A DNA stretch of 64,000 nt, taken from the NCBI GenBank assembly GCA_935421135.1, contig OW285191.1, positions 5,837,504 to 5,901,503 of the forward strand, written 5' to 3'. Source of the DNA: Bugulina stolonifera (taxonomy: Eukaryota; Bryozoa; Gymnolaemata; Cheilostomatida; Bugulidae). The notes under the pieces were generated by a model, which saw nothing but the letters and a program-made list of their open reading frames with translations, ran no database searches and was not told the origin of the DNA. Position numbers and translations under genes: made by a program. Shown here in pieces: positions 21,526-34,002 of the stretch. How positions within the stretch are numbered: position 1 is the first letter of the stretch; the number at the start of each line of letters is the position of its first letter.

Positions 21526-23585
21526 ATGGCTTCCATCTTGCTTCTCTCTTCCTGGCTAGCAGTTCTGGTAGTGAGTATTTCACCGTTTTATGTTATATTA
21601 GGAAATGGTTAATTTTATTTTCATCTGTTTTGTTCTCTATGATGATAGCTAATGGTAGAATATACGAAACTATGCATTTTGATTAGCATCACCTATTTAC
21701 AAGTAATCTTTGGAATTTAGGTGGGCAGTCTTTCATTTGAAGAACAGCTATTCAAGAGAGTAGATAACTCTACACTCAACACTACATCAGATATATCTGC
21801 TGTGTTTGGAATCAGATCAAATTTACAATGTATGGACTTGTGTGTTCAGAAGAGTAACTGTAAGACTGTAGCCTATGATCCTAAGAATAGAACTTGTCAG
21901 ATCTCTAAATTGCCTCCAGTTAGGGCTGAGGGCGAGAGTGGGGTTTATGAAGGTATGCAAATCTTTCAGTAAATACATAGTAGAAACATTTTGACCTTTG
22001 AACTTTGTAGCTTGCTTTGATAACAATTTTAATTCTCCTTTACTGGTTTTAGCCAAAGCATAAAATGCCATTAAAATGCCATTACACCGTAAATGTATTT
22101 TGCTGTGATGCGTTTCGTATCATTGGTCAAAATGTCGATCTAGCAATTAGATGGAGAGTCCATACATATTTAATTGACAGTTCAATTCAACCCAACTAGG
22201 TTTCCAAAACTCTGCTGAAAACAAAACGGCTAGAGACCTTGAAAGCATTATTGGTTCTGAAATCCATCAAGGGTATTTTATTTTAAAGCAGTTTGTTGGA
22301 GCTACGAATGTGTACAATGCTTCTTTACCGTGCTAAATATATTATGTATTGTTCTAGCTTTACCATGCCGGAAGAACTACTTTTATCATCCACACTCGGC
22401 TACCTGTATTAGACTAGTTAAAGAAAGGTCATCTTGGGAGGCTGCCAAGGAAAGCTGTGCTGCTGCTGGTGAAAGTTTGGTGAGACTTGATACTCAAGAA
22501 GCTTCTAAGTGGCTGAAGAACTACTTTAAACAGCAGAGGTCAGAAGAAGGACCAAATGCTCTAGGTATAAGAATAAGAAGCTGCTTCACCGTAATCATTA
22601 AGAACTACAACTTTTATAGTCTGCCCAGAAAGCACTGTTTCAAATAATCAAATGAGACAAAGCCGTACATTTGGATGTGTGAAATCATACTTACCGGTTT
22701 TGTTACCGTTTATTAACTTTTTGTATGAAAGTTAGGATCTGAAAAATATCGGTATTTTATTGAAAAATGTTGGTGTGGGATAATATTTTAATTATAAATA
22801 GTAGTACAAGACGCAATTTTTATTTTCGATTTATTACCTAATATTTCGATACTCGTCCGAATATCATCATCAGAGGATAAATCCTCTGATGATGATATTC
22901 GGACAAGTGTCGAAACATTAGGTAATGAATCAAAAATAAAAAATACGTCTTGTACTACCATTTATAATCGGTATTTTATATAATTCAGGGTGCGGAAGGG
23001 AACTGCACTGTTTATGATATTACTGTATGGCTACATAGAAGCTGTAGCAATTCCAAGGCATATCTAATTTACATATACATGCATTAAAATGAAGTGCATC
23101 AATGAACAAAACACCTGGATATCAAGATATACCCCGATACTACATACATACATGCATGTAGCGTTAATACATGTACATTAATGCATGTAACTGAGGAAGC
23201 TATATTAAGTATAGGGATATTATGGTACTTACATGTACATGTATAAAAAAGTATACACAATTACAATAATTGTATTATAATATAATGCAATATTGATGTT
23301 ATTAAATCAACCTTAGATGTGTTCGTAGCATTTATTTGTTAAATTTTAGATCCACCAAATGCATATGTTTGGATTGGTGGTAAAGCTATACAAGGTATGT
23401 CTTATTCTCATCAGTATCAGTGGTACAGCAGAGACGGCACCAAAACACAGATTTCACAGTTTGACTGGAGTATTGGACAACCCCTCTATAGTTCAGATGG
23501 TTGTATTGCATTTAGGGCAATAGCGGGCTGGTATGAGAGAAACTGCGGACATACTCACTGGTATTTATGTGAAATGAGCCCATAA
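21526..23585 (+). CDS. CTL1: secreted PAN plus C-type lectin domain protein
   Basis: Predicted exons 21526-21570, 21721-21952, 22358-22564 and 23350-23585 give 239 aa with GT/AG introns in phases 0, 1 and 1. Exon 1 encodes a hydrophobic signal-peptide start (MASILLLSSWLAVLV). Exon 2 encodes a PAN/apple-like module with the spacing LQCMDLCVQKSNCKTVAYDP...TCQ. Exons 3-4 encode a C-type lectin fold: CRKNYFYHP, CIRL, SWEAAKESCAAAGESL, WIGG, a C-terminal GWYERNC and WYLCEM. At the calcium/sugar loop it reads QPL and WYE rather than QPD/EPN and WND, so classical mannose/galactose binding is doubtful. Probably a secreted recognition protein. This is the first and best preserved copy of the cluster. 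Confidence 0.88.
22790..22967. repeat. Fold-back palindrome in CTL1 intron 3
   Basis: Two near-perfect arms of about 85 bp meet around a short loop near 22878 (CAGAGGATAAATCCTCTG). The outer ends read ATTATAAATAGTAGTACAAG and its inverse. The block ATCGGTATTTTAT occurs just outside both ends (22749 and 22967 onward). Likely a small fold-back MITE; it lies in an intron and does not affect CTL1 coding. Confidence 0.85.
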
Positions 23586-23785
23586 GGATCGATAAAAGAC
23601 ACAGACTTCTTAGAGCCTTAAATAATAATTTTTTCATGCAAACATTTGAAGTCTCTGGTACTCATTTTTAACAAACACAAGTTTCATGCAGCAAATTTAC
23701 TTGAGAATTTTGGTTCAAAAATTTTGAAACTTATTCTGCTTGTTCTGTTTAGAACAGTGTTAGTGTAAATGATTTTACATGGGTA

Positions 23786-23968
23786 CTTAAAGATGGACTG
23801 TACTGAAATTAGTTGCTAAAAAGACTAAATTTAAATGTGAAAACTGTGTAACCAGCGTGACGTCATCTTGCTGAGCTGGGCTTGTCCAAACTTGCCCAGC
23901 TGGGTATGGGCTTTCAGATTCTGTGAATCACTCCTAGCCTAAAAATTTCATTACAGTCCATCTTTAAG
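23786..23968. mobile_element. 183-bp MITE with TA target site (Tc1/mariner-like)
   Basis: Inverted ends CTTAAAGATGGACTGTA and TACAGTCCATCTTTAAG (about 26 bp with one mismatch) are flanked by TA on each side (23784-23785, 23969-23970). There is no coding capacity. TA flanks and size suit a Tc1/mariner-type MITE, and it lies just downstream of CTL1. Confidence 0.8.
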
Positions 23969-23970
23969 TA

Positions 23971-25529
23971 TTACTTCAAGTCAATCAAAACTATCAAAAC
24001 TGTCAAACTTGGTTGATATTTCCACATGCAGCTTGTATCTCATTGGTTGGCTGAAATTTCATCACACCAAGTATTCAAAATTGTCATGCTTGGGCTGTCT
24101 TATAGCATGATACTGTGCCCAGCGTCTAGCTGACAATATCACCACAGCGTACCTTTGATATTTCACCCACTGTCACGGAATTTTGCCTCAAGTGCATCTC
24201 TTGCTTTAGGCTATAATTGATATTACCTATTTATGTATTGTACATTATAATTAAACTGTGGAATGAATATCAACTACCTACTATTGAAAATTGTACCCTT
24301 CTACTAGTTACTAGTTTACTAATCTCATATTGTGTGCATATCTAAATATTAACATGCTATATGAATGATGATGAGAGTGAAGAATAAGAGGTAGTAGAGA
24401 AAATGCAAGAATGACGAATGATAAAGTATTTTTGTCAATTTGGGGTAAATTGAATTTTGCCAGAGTATTTAAATTGCAATGTTTAAATTAGCATCCAAAG
24501 GTCTGTAGTAAGTTTGCACTTTTTGAATAAAGATTGTTTGGATAATATGTATGTACATATAGCTTATTATAACATGTATTTTATCTACAGTGTCATAAAT
24601 ATAATATGTTCTTTGTCATACAAACACCAACGACTTACATTTAGCTGTTATTCCTAACAATATTTAGATTTAAAGTTGCAGATCTATTAATACAATATAT
24701 TCATACACTTCTACAGCAGTGATGAAGTACTTGGTTTAGATGTCAATTGTTGGTCACCAAGGCTTCATGTCCGGAATATTATCCAGTAGTTCACTCATTA
24801 TGCTGTTTCTAGAGAAATGAACAGATCACTTCATACATTAATCTGATGCTGTCCTCTTACTTAGATGACAGATTTCAATACCAGAATATTTGATCAATCG
24901 ATTGACACCTCTTCACTTAGCCAGTAGAGAGACTGCTTCCTCTTTGTATAACTATTGATCAAGAGGAAGAGATATTTATGACTTGTATAATATTATAGCA
25001 TGTGCTGCTAGTATTCTGTACATAAACAAGTTTTTATTGTGGTGGAGATTAGACATTATTTATATCAGTATGTCAGTACTTTGGACAGAAGACTAGTCGA
25101 GCTTTAAACATCTCGCTCAAATAGCGACAGCGACATTAATGCGAGTTGATTGGGTAGGGTTGACAGAATGCTTGGAAAATTGTGGTGGTGCAAGATATGA
25201 ATAAAAAAGAACTCAAGGCATAAACAAAAGTGACCTGGAATAGACAAACTACAGCAATAAAACCCTACAACATACACTATTGCTCTTGATTATGTGATTT
25301 TAGGATGAGGTCATTGAGTTACACTAATTTGACAGCAAAATATGACATTCAGAAAATATACTCGTATACACTATACTTTGTAAACACATCTTGTATACAT
25401 TATAATTCTATTACTTATAATGAAAATATTATAACACTAGAAACACTTCGATGATGCAGTATTATTATAACTTCTTGACAATAGGACGTACGTAAATACA
25501 TTTGTAGAAGTTGATTTACTGATTTATTG
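23971..25529. other. Intergenic stretch between CTL1 and CTL2
   Basis: No frame with a recognisable domain and no clear repeat. It probably includes the CTL1 3' region and upstream sequence of CTL2. Confidence 0.5.
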
Positions 25530-25633
25530 ATTCAGTAGAATGAATTATTGCTACTTGACTACATTTAAATCCAATTAGATATATGGCGCCTGCTGATAGT
25601 GTCAGCCATTGATTGAACAGGTACTCTTCGGAT
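25530..25633 (+). promoter_or_regulatory. Conserved CTL upstream region (CTL2)
   Basis: Same motif series as before CTL1: TTGCTACTTGACTACATTTA, then CCTGCTGATAGTGTCAGCCA, then an ACAGG-ACTCTTCGGATATG start. It is retained although the gene behind it is broken. Confidence 0.5.
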
Positions 25634-26946
25634 ATGACCTCCATCTTGCTTCTCTCCCTTGTTCTGGTGGTGGGTATCTAATTTTTATTGTTGTATTAAG
25701 AGATGATCTACATTTTAGGCTTAGATTTTTGCTGATAGTATTGATCATAGAATACTCAAGGTCAATTGTTTTATAGGCCTCATTGTGCTTTAACTTGTTA
25801 TTTAAATTTTGGATTTTCAGATGAAAATATTTTCATTAGAAGAACGGTTATTCAAGAGAGTAGACAACTTCACACTCAACTTTACATCAGATATATCTAC
25901 TGTGTCTGGAATCAGATCAGATTTACAATGTATGGACTTGTGTGTTCAGAGGACAAACTGTAAGACTGTAGCCTATGATCCTAAGAATAAGACTTGTCAG
26001 CTCTCTGGTTTACCTCTAGCTAGCAACATTAATGCAACTGAGGCTAGGAGAAGGCGTTTTGAAGGTACATTGTATATGTATATACATTATATTCTACAAG
26101 TCAAGCTGAAACAGTACTTGGAAAGAAATTGGAAAACTTTGTTTTTAACTTTGGCTAGGTGTAGTTTGACATGTAAAGGTATGCATTGCTCTATATCAAT
26201 TGTATTACTTGACTTAATTAGAAACTCAGTCCACACGTATTATGCAGTACATGCACATACTTCAAACTCTCCCTCCATGAATTTTTAAATGAAAATGAAT
26301 AATAATAAGAGATCAAGTTAGTATATGACTATAGAGTATAGACAGTCTTGTTGGGAACATCAATCAAACTTATTCTTTTTTTATTGACCAATGCATGTAG
26401 TCATGTAAATATTGTGTATAAACTTTCAGTCTAGTTATTAATCATCTATTTTGTCTTACTGTAGTTTTACCGTGCCGGAAGAACTATTTTTATCATCCGC
26501 ACTTGGAAACCTGCATTAGACTAGTTGTAGAAAGAACTGTTAGCAGTCACTTGTGTTAGCAGTTGATCTTATGGTGTATCCACTATGTATTCAACAACAG
26601 CACAAAAGTCAACTCATGACAAAGGACTTAGAACACAGACAGAGGCAAGTAATAAAAACATGTGCAAGTAATTAAGGCTAGTACTAAAAACAATACAGAA
26701 GTTACAACTGACCAATCAGGTTAAACTCAGTATAAAAGCATGACAAACGTTGAGGTTAATATATAGGACAAACAGCAAGTAGTAATTACATGTAAGGCAC
26801 AGAGACTGTCATATGAAAGCCATCAATTGACAGTTGTGTATTACACTATCCTAACAAGAACAACTTGGAATGAAGCCAAAGCCAGTTGTCTTGCTGCTGG
26901 AGAAAGTTTGCTGAAACTTAATACACGGGAAGCTTCGAAGTGGCTA
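25634..26946 (+). pseudogene. CTL2: PAN plus C-type lectin pseudogene
   Basis: Exon 1 (25634-25669, signal start MTSILLLSLVLV), exon 2 (25821-26064, a 244-nt PAN exon as in CTL3-CTL5) and the start of exon 3 (26465-26537) are preserved. A 319-bp solo LTR then interrupts exon 3 and the reading resumes in frame at 26862 (TTWNEAKASC...EASKWL). Homology stops abruptly at about 26946 and unrelated sequence follows. Exon 3's end and exon 4 were not found in the next 9 kb. Besides the insertion, a deletion or rearrangement removed the 3' half, probably linked to the transposon-rich segment behind it. No functional lectin can be made. Confidence 0.85.
26538..26856. mobile_element. 319-bp solo LTR inserted in CTL2 exon 3
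   Basis: The insert begins TGTTAGCAGT and ends ATCCTAACA (inverted TGTTAG/CTAACA ends). A perfect 5-bp target duplication AGAAC flanks it (26533-26537, 26857-26861). A TATAAAAG box lies inside. No internal coding region exists, so it is best explained as a solo LTR left by recombination between two LTRs. Removing it and one AGAAC restores continuity of the exon 3 reading frame. Confidence 0.85.
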
Positions 26947-27257
26947 TGTTCGCCTGATGATCGCGGTCACACAGGAACCAGTCCCGTGTCCTAAGACGCT
27001 TAATGTTGTGGTCTTGGTAGACTATAGACTCTTTGGGGAGACTGTGCTTTCTTCATAACGGGATGTACATGTAAACACATTATACAAGTACATTAAAAAA
27101 TAATAATTTGTGATCTGAAGCTATTGAAATCGCAATGGGTCAAAGTAAGCTGTTAAAGATTTTCTTGCATGGCAGAACCATGAAACCCTTACAAATAAAC
27201 TAAAACAAAGTCTTATTAGCATCTGTTAACGTTTATGTAAGCCATAGTGCAGGAAAA

Positions 27258-29433
27258 GTGTCCATCACCAGTAATTTGAAAAGTTGCGTATTAGCCGCCA
27301 TAATCGGCAAAATAAAACATCTTTCCTTCTTCTCCGCACAATATGACGCAGTGGAGTTCCAACGCACAATGCGTGACATTGCGTGGTTCATAGTAAAGCC
27401 GATTACTAGCGATCAAAAATTGGCTTTTTTCAATCCAGTTTCATCTCCAAGAACATATAGCTATAGGGCCAATTCACTTGCCAGCCTCAAGATAGAATAC
27501 TTAATCTGTAATATTTGAAGGCTATAGCCTGGGAGCTCAAGTATAATTGAAGTAAAATCCAATTCAAGCACCCCAAGTTTCAGTATTCAACTTGCTAAAA
27601 GTTAAAAGGCTCTAGCGCTAACGATAGTGTCAAGGACAAACCTGTTTACCGTTCTAATAATTATACCTGCAAATACTTTCCTCCCTGTGTTGATTGGTTC
27701 ACTGTGAATGCGGCTCCTTAATTGGTCAATGCCTGGTATAATCTTACCTCAACTACCAATCGCTATGGGTAAGCCGCAGTGAAATGGTTCATGAATAGAC
27801 ATTCACTAGACTTGATCGTATTCCGACTTTTTTCAATCTTACTAACTAAGCTTTTGGTCAAGAAATTAGATCATCCTGTCAATAGCTTAGCATTATTACA
27901 GTAACAGCTTGCTGGGAGAAAAAAGATGCACTGCAGCACATTGTTCCAAACGTTCACAAACTGAGTCTTAGGTGTACATGTTTATGCTAGCTTTTCAGAA
28001 TTCAAGAATCTACAGCATAGAGTGTGGTGCTGGGTTAATGGTAACTCTGATTGGTGAACATGTGTCTGGGAGCTCATTGTTTTTGAAATAAGTGAACATG
28101 TGAGTTCTCTGACATGTTTTAACTTATTGGAATACACTCGTAAGAACCTACAGAGGAAAGATTATACATGTATTCGAGGCTGGTACATTGTTTGACAGCA
28201 AGGGGCAGCCAGAGTGACTATACATGTATATGCATGCACACCAACTACTTCCTACATGCATAGGTGGTGCTCCATAGGTGGTTACTCCTTGGGTGGTGTA
28301 AAGTACCAAGTTCTACATTGAGAAGAGCAAGTATTTTTTCACATTGGGACTTAGAAGTAAGTACAAGTTAGTAGAGCATAAGTGCAAATAACCATGTACA
28401 ATAGCACTACAGGTACAAGTATTAGTATAGATACAACTACTAGGAGTACAAGTACAGCTGTAGTAGCAAATTACAACTATAAATGCTACAAAAATGTATG
28501 TCATGTTCAATAATATCAGCTGTTCATAATTCACTACAGCACTAAGTTTCTTAGCTGTGGATTGGATTAGAGTTTAGGCAAAAGTTATATAAATTGCTGT
28601 TTGACTAGAACAGTTAAAGAATATGATGTCTCTTTCTGTCTCCATGTCAAAACTCCGACTTTTAAAAGCTACTACAGAACATGTTTGCTGATAGAAAAAA
28701 CTTCATGTGTAATGTCCTTATTGTAGCTTAGTTGCAGCAACCAACTAAAAGTGTGGTTAGTTTAAGTTGAGCCCTATCACTCACTGGCGTGTGCTTAGTA
28801 TATATTAATTGTTATGCTAACCAAACACTAGCCCCTGCAGCCAAGCTACAATGCTAACATCACACTAGTCTTGTTCATCATAGCAAAAACTACCTAAATT
28901 ATATTAGGAAAAACAAACTTTTTCTCATTGTCAGTAGGAGAAACCTTTCTTGGATGTACATGTAGCTTGCTAAAGAAAATGGTAATTGCTTTCTTTCTAT
29001 TTCTGTTCGGTGTCTGGCCAGCCATCTCCTCACTTGGTAGTGTGTCGCTTATTAATGGTGTACATACCTGAGAAATAATTAACTGAAATATGTTACAGGT
29101 GCAACATGTACATATTATTATATGCATGTAATAAAAGGTCATGTTATTTCCATTGGATAGCTCTCTCAACAGACATTTTATGAGACTAATCATTACAGTC
29201 GACTACATGTAGGCCTACAATAAGTACCAATCTCAAGCCATCAATAGGATATGGAATGAAGTTTAAGATAAGGCATTAAGAACCTAGGTATCTGTGCTCA
29301 GAAAATGGTAGACAGCTCAGCCAAGTACAGAGGTACAAATTGTACGTACCACATCAAGAGGTACTTCAGCCAAAGTTTCAGTACAGCAGGGTGATCGTGA
29401 TGCACTCGCACTGGTTGGTATCATTCAACTAAA
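27258..29433. other. Left interior of the TTAA unit
   Basis: No recognisable gene. An 86-codon frame at 27258-27518 directly inside the TIR has no domain. The rest is AT-rich and non-coding by inspection. Confidence 0.45.
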
Positions 29434-29733
29434 GCTGCATGTACACGGCACCGAATCACTTCAGATTCATCTGCTCCCGACAAACAGATTATCGATGACG
29501 TCATTTCAGACAGGTTTCAGACAGAATACTTGCCGATTAGGCAGATTGATTCAATTCAAAAAAGTTCCGACAGACTGGAGCAATTGACCAATCAGAAATC
29601 TGCAACTAGCGATTCCACTTCCGAGAAAGTTTGCAGAAGAAGACGTAAACATTTGCACTTCCGCCAAGCCTCCTTCAATATCATTACTACTTGGATTTCT
29701 CAATTACTTTGATTAAAATATAGTACAATAATA

Positions 29734-30982
29734 ATGGCCAGAGTTAATGCATCAGTGGAACAAATTAATTTATTTATTAATAATTTAGAACAATTTCCTG
29801 CAATATGGGATAGCAGACTCCCATTATTTAGCAATAAACAGGCTAAGCAAACTGCATTAACAACTTTAGGGAAGCTGATAGGACTGACTTGTGAGGGAGT
29901 TAAAAAAATGTACAATACACACAGGAAGTACTTTAAAGAAGTAAGTATAAAATAATTTTGTAACTACATGTAAACTTTCTGCTAAATTATTTTTTCATGG
30001 GTAAATAGGAGTTAAATGAACTATTTATTCTCAACAAGGGTAGTTCTGTATCATCTGTGTTTTATTATTATTCAGGAACACAACCACAGATTTGAGCAGC
30101 CATCTGGTTCAGGTGCTCCGAGGAGAAGCATGAAATCATATCAATATTTTGAGCAGCTGTTATTTCTTATGCCTACAGTGAGAGCCAGAAACACTACCAC
30201 TAATTTATTTCCTTCTGCAGCAGGCGGCATGCCTAGTGCCTCTGTAGGTTGCATGCCTAGTGCCTCTGTAGGTTGCATGCCTGGTGCCTCTGTAGGTCGC
30301 ATGCCTGGTGCCCCTGCAGCCTACACGCCTAGTGCCACTACAACCTGCATGCCCAGTGCCTCTGCAGCCTGCATGCCTAGTGCCTCTGCAGCCTGCATAC
30401 CCAGCACATCATCCACGTCCACTCCTACAAATTACACACCGACTTCCACGAACAGAAAGGTACATGTAATATGACAGTTTCAAGTTCAATGTTTAACTAA
30501 TATCTATTAACATTGGGACATGAAAAAATTTACAACAAATAGGATTAATGTTATTGTCAATAATTGCACATTTGCATAATGTTAAATATTTCTCTTCCGG
30601 AGAAAATCAGGGACAAATGATCAACTAAAACAAAGAGCATTGGAGATTTTAAACAAGGAATGCGATTCAGAAGACGCTGTACACCATTGGGCCATGGGTC
30701 TAGCCTGTGATATTCGTTCAATAAGGAGCATGGCTGTAAGTAGAGTATATGAGATACATGTACATATCTGACATTTACAAAATCAAAGTACATAGTACAT
30801 ATTTATATCACAAAAGCTATAAGTTATTCATAATTATGATACATCACTTCTTTTCATATTTTTCACAGACCAAGAGAAGACTAATGTCCAGGCTGACAGA
30901 ACAGGTGGTAGATGCTATTCTACAAGAGCAAGAACCATCTAACAATTTATCATATGTAGAACTTCTTAATTCCAAATTCTAA
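29734..30982 (+). CDS. Harbinger-associated MADF-domain DNA-binding protein
   Basis: Exon 1 (29734-29940, 69 codons) encodes a MADF/Myb-SANT-like domain: QINLFINNLEQFPAIWD, then GLTCEGVKKMYNTHRKYFKE. Exon 2 (30076-30459) continues with RRSMKSYQYFEQLLFLMPT, then 24-bp repeats coding Met-Pro-Ser-Ala-Ser-Val-Gly-Cys. Later coding blocks are about 30611-30735 and 30869-30982, the last ending in a helical BESS-like tail (SRLTEQVVDAILQEQ). In Harbinger elements this second protein helps bind the ends and carry the transposase to the nucleus. The exon 2 to exon 3 join does not keep frame with the obvious splice sites, so either a site is misread or a one-base lesion exists. Confidence 0.7.
30220..30400 (+). 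repeat. 24-bp coding tandem repeat in the MADF gene
   Basis: About seven units of GCATGCCTAGTGCCTCTGTA plus four bases, progressively diverged, encode repeats of MPSASVGC type. The unit keeps frame, so copy number can change without a shift. Confidence 0.85.
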
Positions 30983-31047
30983 ATATATGTCATTCTGTTG
31001 AATAAATGATTATGAAAGAGTGAATGGAGCAGGACTACAGCTTTTAA

Positions 31048-32904
31048 TTAGTTATATGGCACACCCTGGCCAACAGCAACCATCCTGTCTTGCCACTCAA
31101 CGCTTCCTACATTATTAAACCATTTAGTTAAAGTTTCTTGCATCTGTTTAGCAGTTCGTGATGAATTATTGCCACTCGACCTTCTTTGAAGAGGTAAAAG
31201 TTCTCCATCCACTTCTTCCCTCCAACTACCGTTGCTGACATAGGCATCCACATCTGTTGTGTAGGCCGTTACATTGTGGTCCAACAAGTAGTTGTGTAGG
31301 CAACAGCAAGCAAGCACCAGACTGTCAACTTTAGTAGGATTAAGGTCGATTGGTCTGTGAAAGATTCTCCACATTGCTGCTAGTCTTCCAAATGCATTCT
31401 CTATAATATATAGGGTAACTAGTGAAATAACATATCATGTAATTATTCTTTCAAAACGCTCGTTTGAAGTTGTCTTCCTACAGTGTACAAACATAACTTT
31501 GTTCACTACATGCCCCTAGAATGGCAAATAATATATATAAATGCATCGTTTAGATACATACCTACTATCCTTCTTGCTCGACTAAGCCTATAGTTGTAGA
31601 CAAGGCGATCATGATGTAGCTGCTGTGTTGCTCTGGGATAGGGCTTCATTAAGTATAACTTGAGAGGAAAAGCCTCATCTCCAATGAAGTGATAAGGCAC
31701 AGCATCAGTCGTGAGAGGGAGTGGTGTTGGTGGGGGTGCACCAATGCTTCCATTTTCTAACCTCCTCTGCAAATCAGAGTCTTTCCATATGGCTGCATCT
31801 GAGCTACGGCCATTTGTTCCAACACTGACATATATAAACCTGAAATCCGTATTAATGATTTATTACTTAGTAATAAGCTATCCAGTACTTTGTTCAAGTC
31901 TTGGCTTCTTAAATGTGGCCAAGAGAGCACAATTCCGTGACTTCCAAGCCAATTCTTAGTAACCTGAATAATAGCAGCTGGTTTGAAGATGGGCATAAAA
32001 CACATGGCATAACCCCTTTAAGCTAACAGTACTGAGCTGACATAATTAGTAATATGGACGTTGGTTTACACGACATACCTTTGCCGAGCATCGCTTATGG
32101 CCATGAGCACTAGACTCTCGAACCCTTTGTAGTTGTGGTACTCTGACCCAGCTCCTTTAGGCTTCGTAATTCTCTAAAGAAATTTATATTACAAATTATT
32201 CCATAACTGCACAAACTTGAAATATAAAATTCATACATACATGTACATGTACATACAAATAACAATCACTATGCATGAATGTTTTAATTTGAGCAATGTT
32301 TGTTTTAATGCCTAGTAGGCCTAATAATAATGTAATCACTTACGATGTGTTTGCCATCTAGAGAGCCAAGGCAATGAGGGTAATTCCACCGAGCCAAGTA
32401 CTCATCTGCCACCGCTCTCCATTCCTCTGCTGAGCTAGGCATGCAAAGGTGCTGTGGTTGTAAGACCTTATATAGGGCGGCACATGTTTCATGAATTATG
32501 TTTGAGATAGTTTTTACTCCTGCAATTATAAGAACATACAATATAAATAGACAAGTCTACTTGTCAAGTAAAGCCCATCGATAGTGCATTATTTAATTAG
32601 GAATTCAATATATTTGCTTACCAAGACGAAAGTCATAGTGGAGGTCAGCCATTGTGCATCCTGTAGCCAAATATCTTAGGGTGCAGCCCAATCTAGTTCT
32701 AACATCTATAGCTGGTCTCATGTTAGTGTCAGCTTTTTGTATGATAGGTGCCAGTTTCTGACACAGGTCTGCAAACAGTTCCTCGGGCATTCTGAAGTAG
32801 TGGATGAATGTACCTACTCTTCTTGAATGACCATCTTGCAACAGTCGAGGTACAGTAGTATTCATAGCACCTAGATGCAGAAGTAGGCTATAATAATGAT
32901 GCAT
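31048..32904 (-). CDS. HARBI1-like: PIF/Harbinger transposase
   Basis: Five exons on the minus strand join in frame with GT/AG sites: 32904-32622, 32519-32344, 32173-32079, 31839-31562 and 31400-31048, giving 394 aa. The N-terminal part has the helix-turn-helix-like RTRLGCTLRYLATG motif. The DDE_4 nuclease core shows Asp in GSLDGKH, then KGAGSEYHNYKGFESLVL, Asp in NGRSSDAAIW and Glu in GDEAFPLK, followed by YNYRLSRARRIVENAFGRL. All three catalytic residues and the conserved core are present with no stop, so this copy may be active. It would cut and paste the element with TWA target duplications. The similarity to domesticated vertebrate HARBI1 is at family level; here it sits in its transposon. 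Confidence 0.9.
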
Positions 32905-34002
32905 AAATCACCAGTAAAAGCTAAAGGATTATGTGGAGAGCTGAGGGTTTTCATAGCCAGTTTAATAGTATGAAATTATTTGCTAGTATCAGTATGTTAG
33001 ACTTTTCTTTTGGTAACTGTACTGTTTGCTTTGTTAGCAACTTAACTAAAATTTCCACTAAATACAATGTAGAAGTGCCCTTAAGGGCTGCTATGCTGGG
33101 GAGTGAATACTATACACATTGTTGAGTATGTAATTATGTAATTCTAACTGTATATTGGCATTGAACATAACTCTGATATTGGAGTCCAAGATAGATGAAG
33201 ATTTCCTAAGTTAAGTAGGCCTAATGGAAATGGGATATAATAACAATAATTCGAATTTCTTAATACATGTAAATTAATAGAACTTCTAGCAATGAGTGAG
33301 TGACAACAGATGTAGGCTATTTACTACTATAATTATATTATAAAATAAAAATAATATAATTATATTTTATTATTATTAAATTAAGGCCCTATCCCTATGC
33401 TTTACATTCATCTATGACTTTTGTCATACATGTACATTAAACAAAACTATGAGGTAAAATAAAACTATAATAATGGAAATATTAATTATAATAATATTAT
33501 ATATTATATATTTTCTTTTGTAGCAAGCTCAAGCTGAAGCTCTTTAGCCTCTTAGCTGGGCAAAAAATAATTTTGTAGCTCTAACCTTCACTAGCTCTTT
33601 CGGCACACTGCGGACCGACCCACCATCTCCTTTGACTCTTATCTTCCTCTTCCTCAGAATAAAATGCAATGTAGGCTGCGGCTGCTATTAATTGTTTATT
33701 ATTGCAAGCCATCCCAAAAATAAATAAATAAATAAATCAGGTAAGCTTTGGCCACATGAACGTAGAAAAATAATGATCTCCTACGGCTAGGCAGAAGAAC
33801 TCAATTATTCATAGCTGTGATCCTCAAGCTTTGTAAAGAACCTTAGCTTTAGCTTGACCAATTAGCATACATCAACGTCACAGCCCGCACATTTATAATC
33901 GGCTCTATTTTCTGTTCATCCGTTGACAAGGGAGTTGCGCTATCTGAGCTTGTCGGGAGTGGACAAATCTGAACCGATTCGGTGCAGTGTACATGCAGCA
34001 TT

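Larger units (their letters stand above)
29434..33999. mobile_element. PIF/Harbinger DNA transposon with transposase and MADF partner gene
   Basis: Inverted ends of about 52 bp (29434-29485 and 33948-33999) share GCTGCATGTACAC, GCACCGAATC and CTCCCGACAA with scattered mismatches. Inside are two divergent-to-convergent genes typical of Harbinger: a DDE transposase on minus (31048-32904) and a MADF/Myb-type DNA-binding gene on plus (29734-30982), meeting tail to tail. The flanks read TAA(A) on the left and (A)TTA on the right; Harbinger normally duplicates TWA, so the target duplication looks imperfect. The element is nested in the TTAA unit. Confidence 0.85.

Noticed and set aside
26947..27152. 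Continuation of CTL2 exon 3
   Set aside because: Lectin similarity stops at about 26946; the following sequence has no match to the EASKWL-downstream exon end in other copies.
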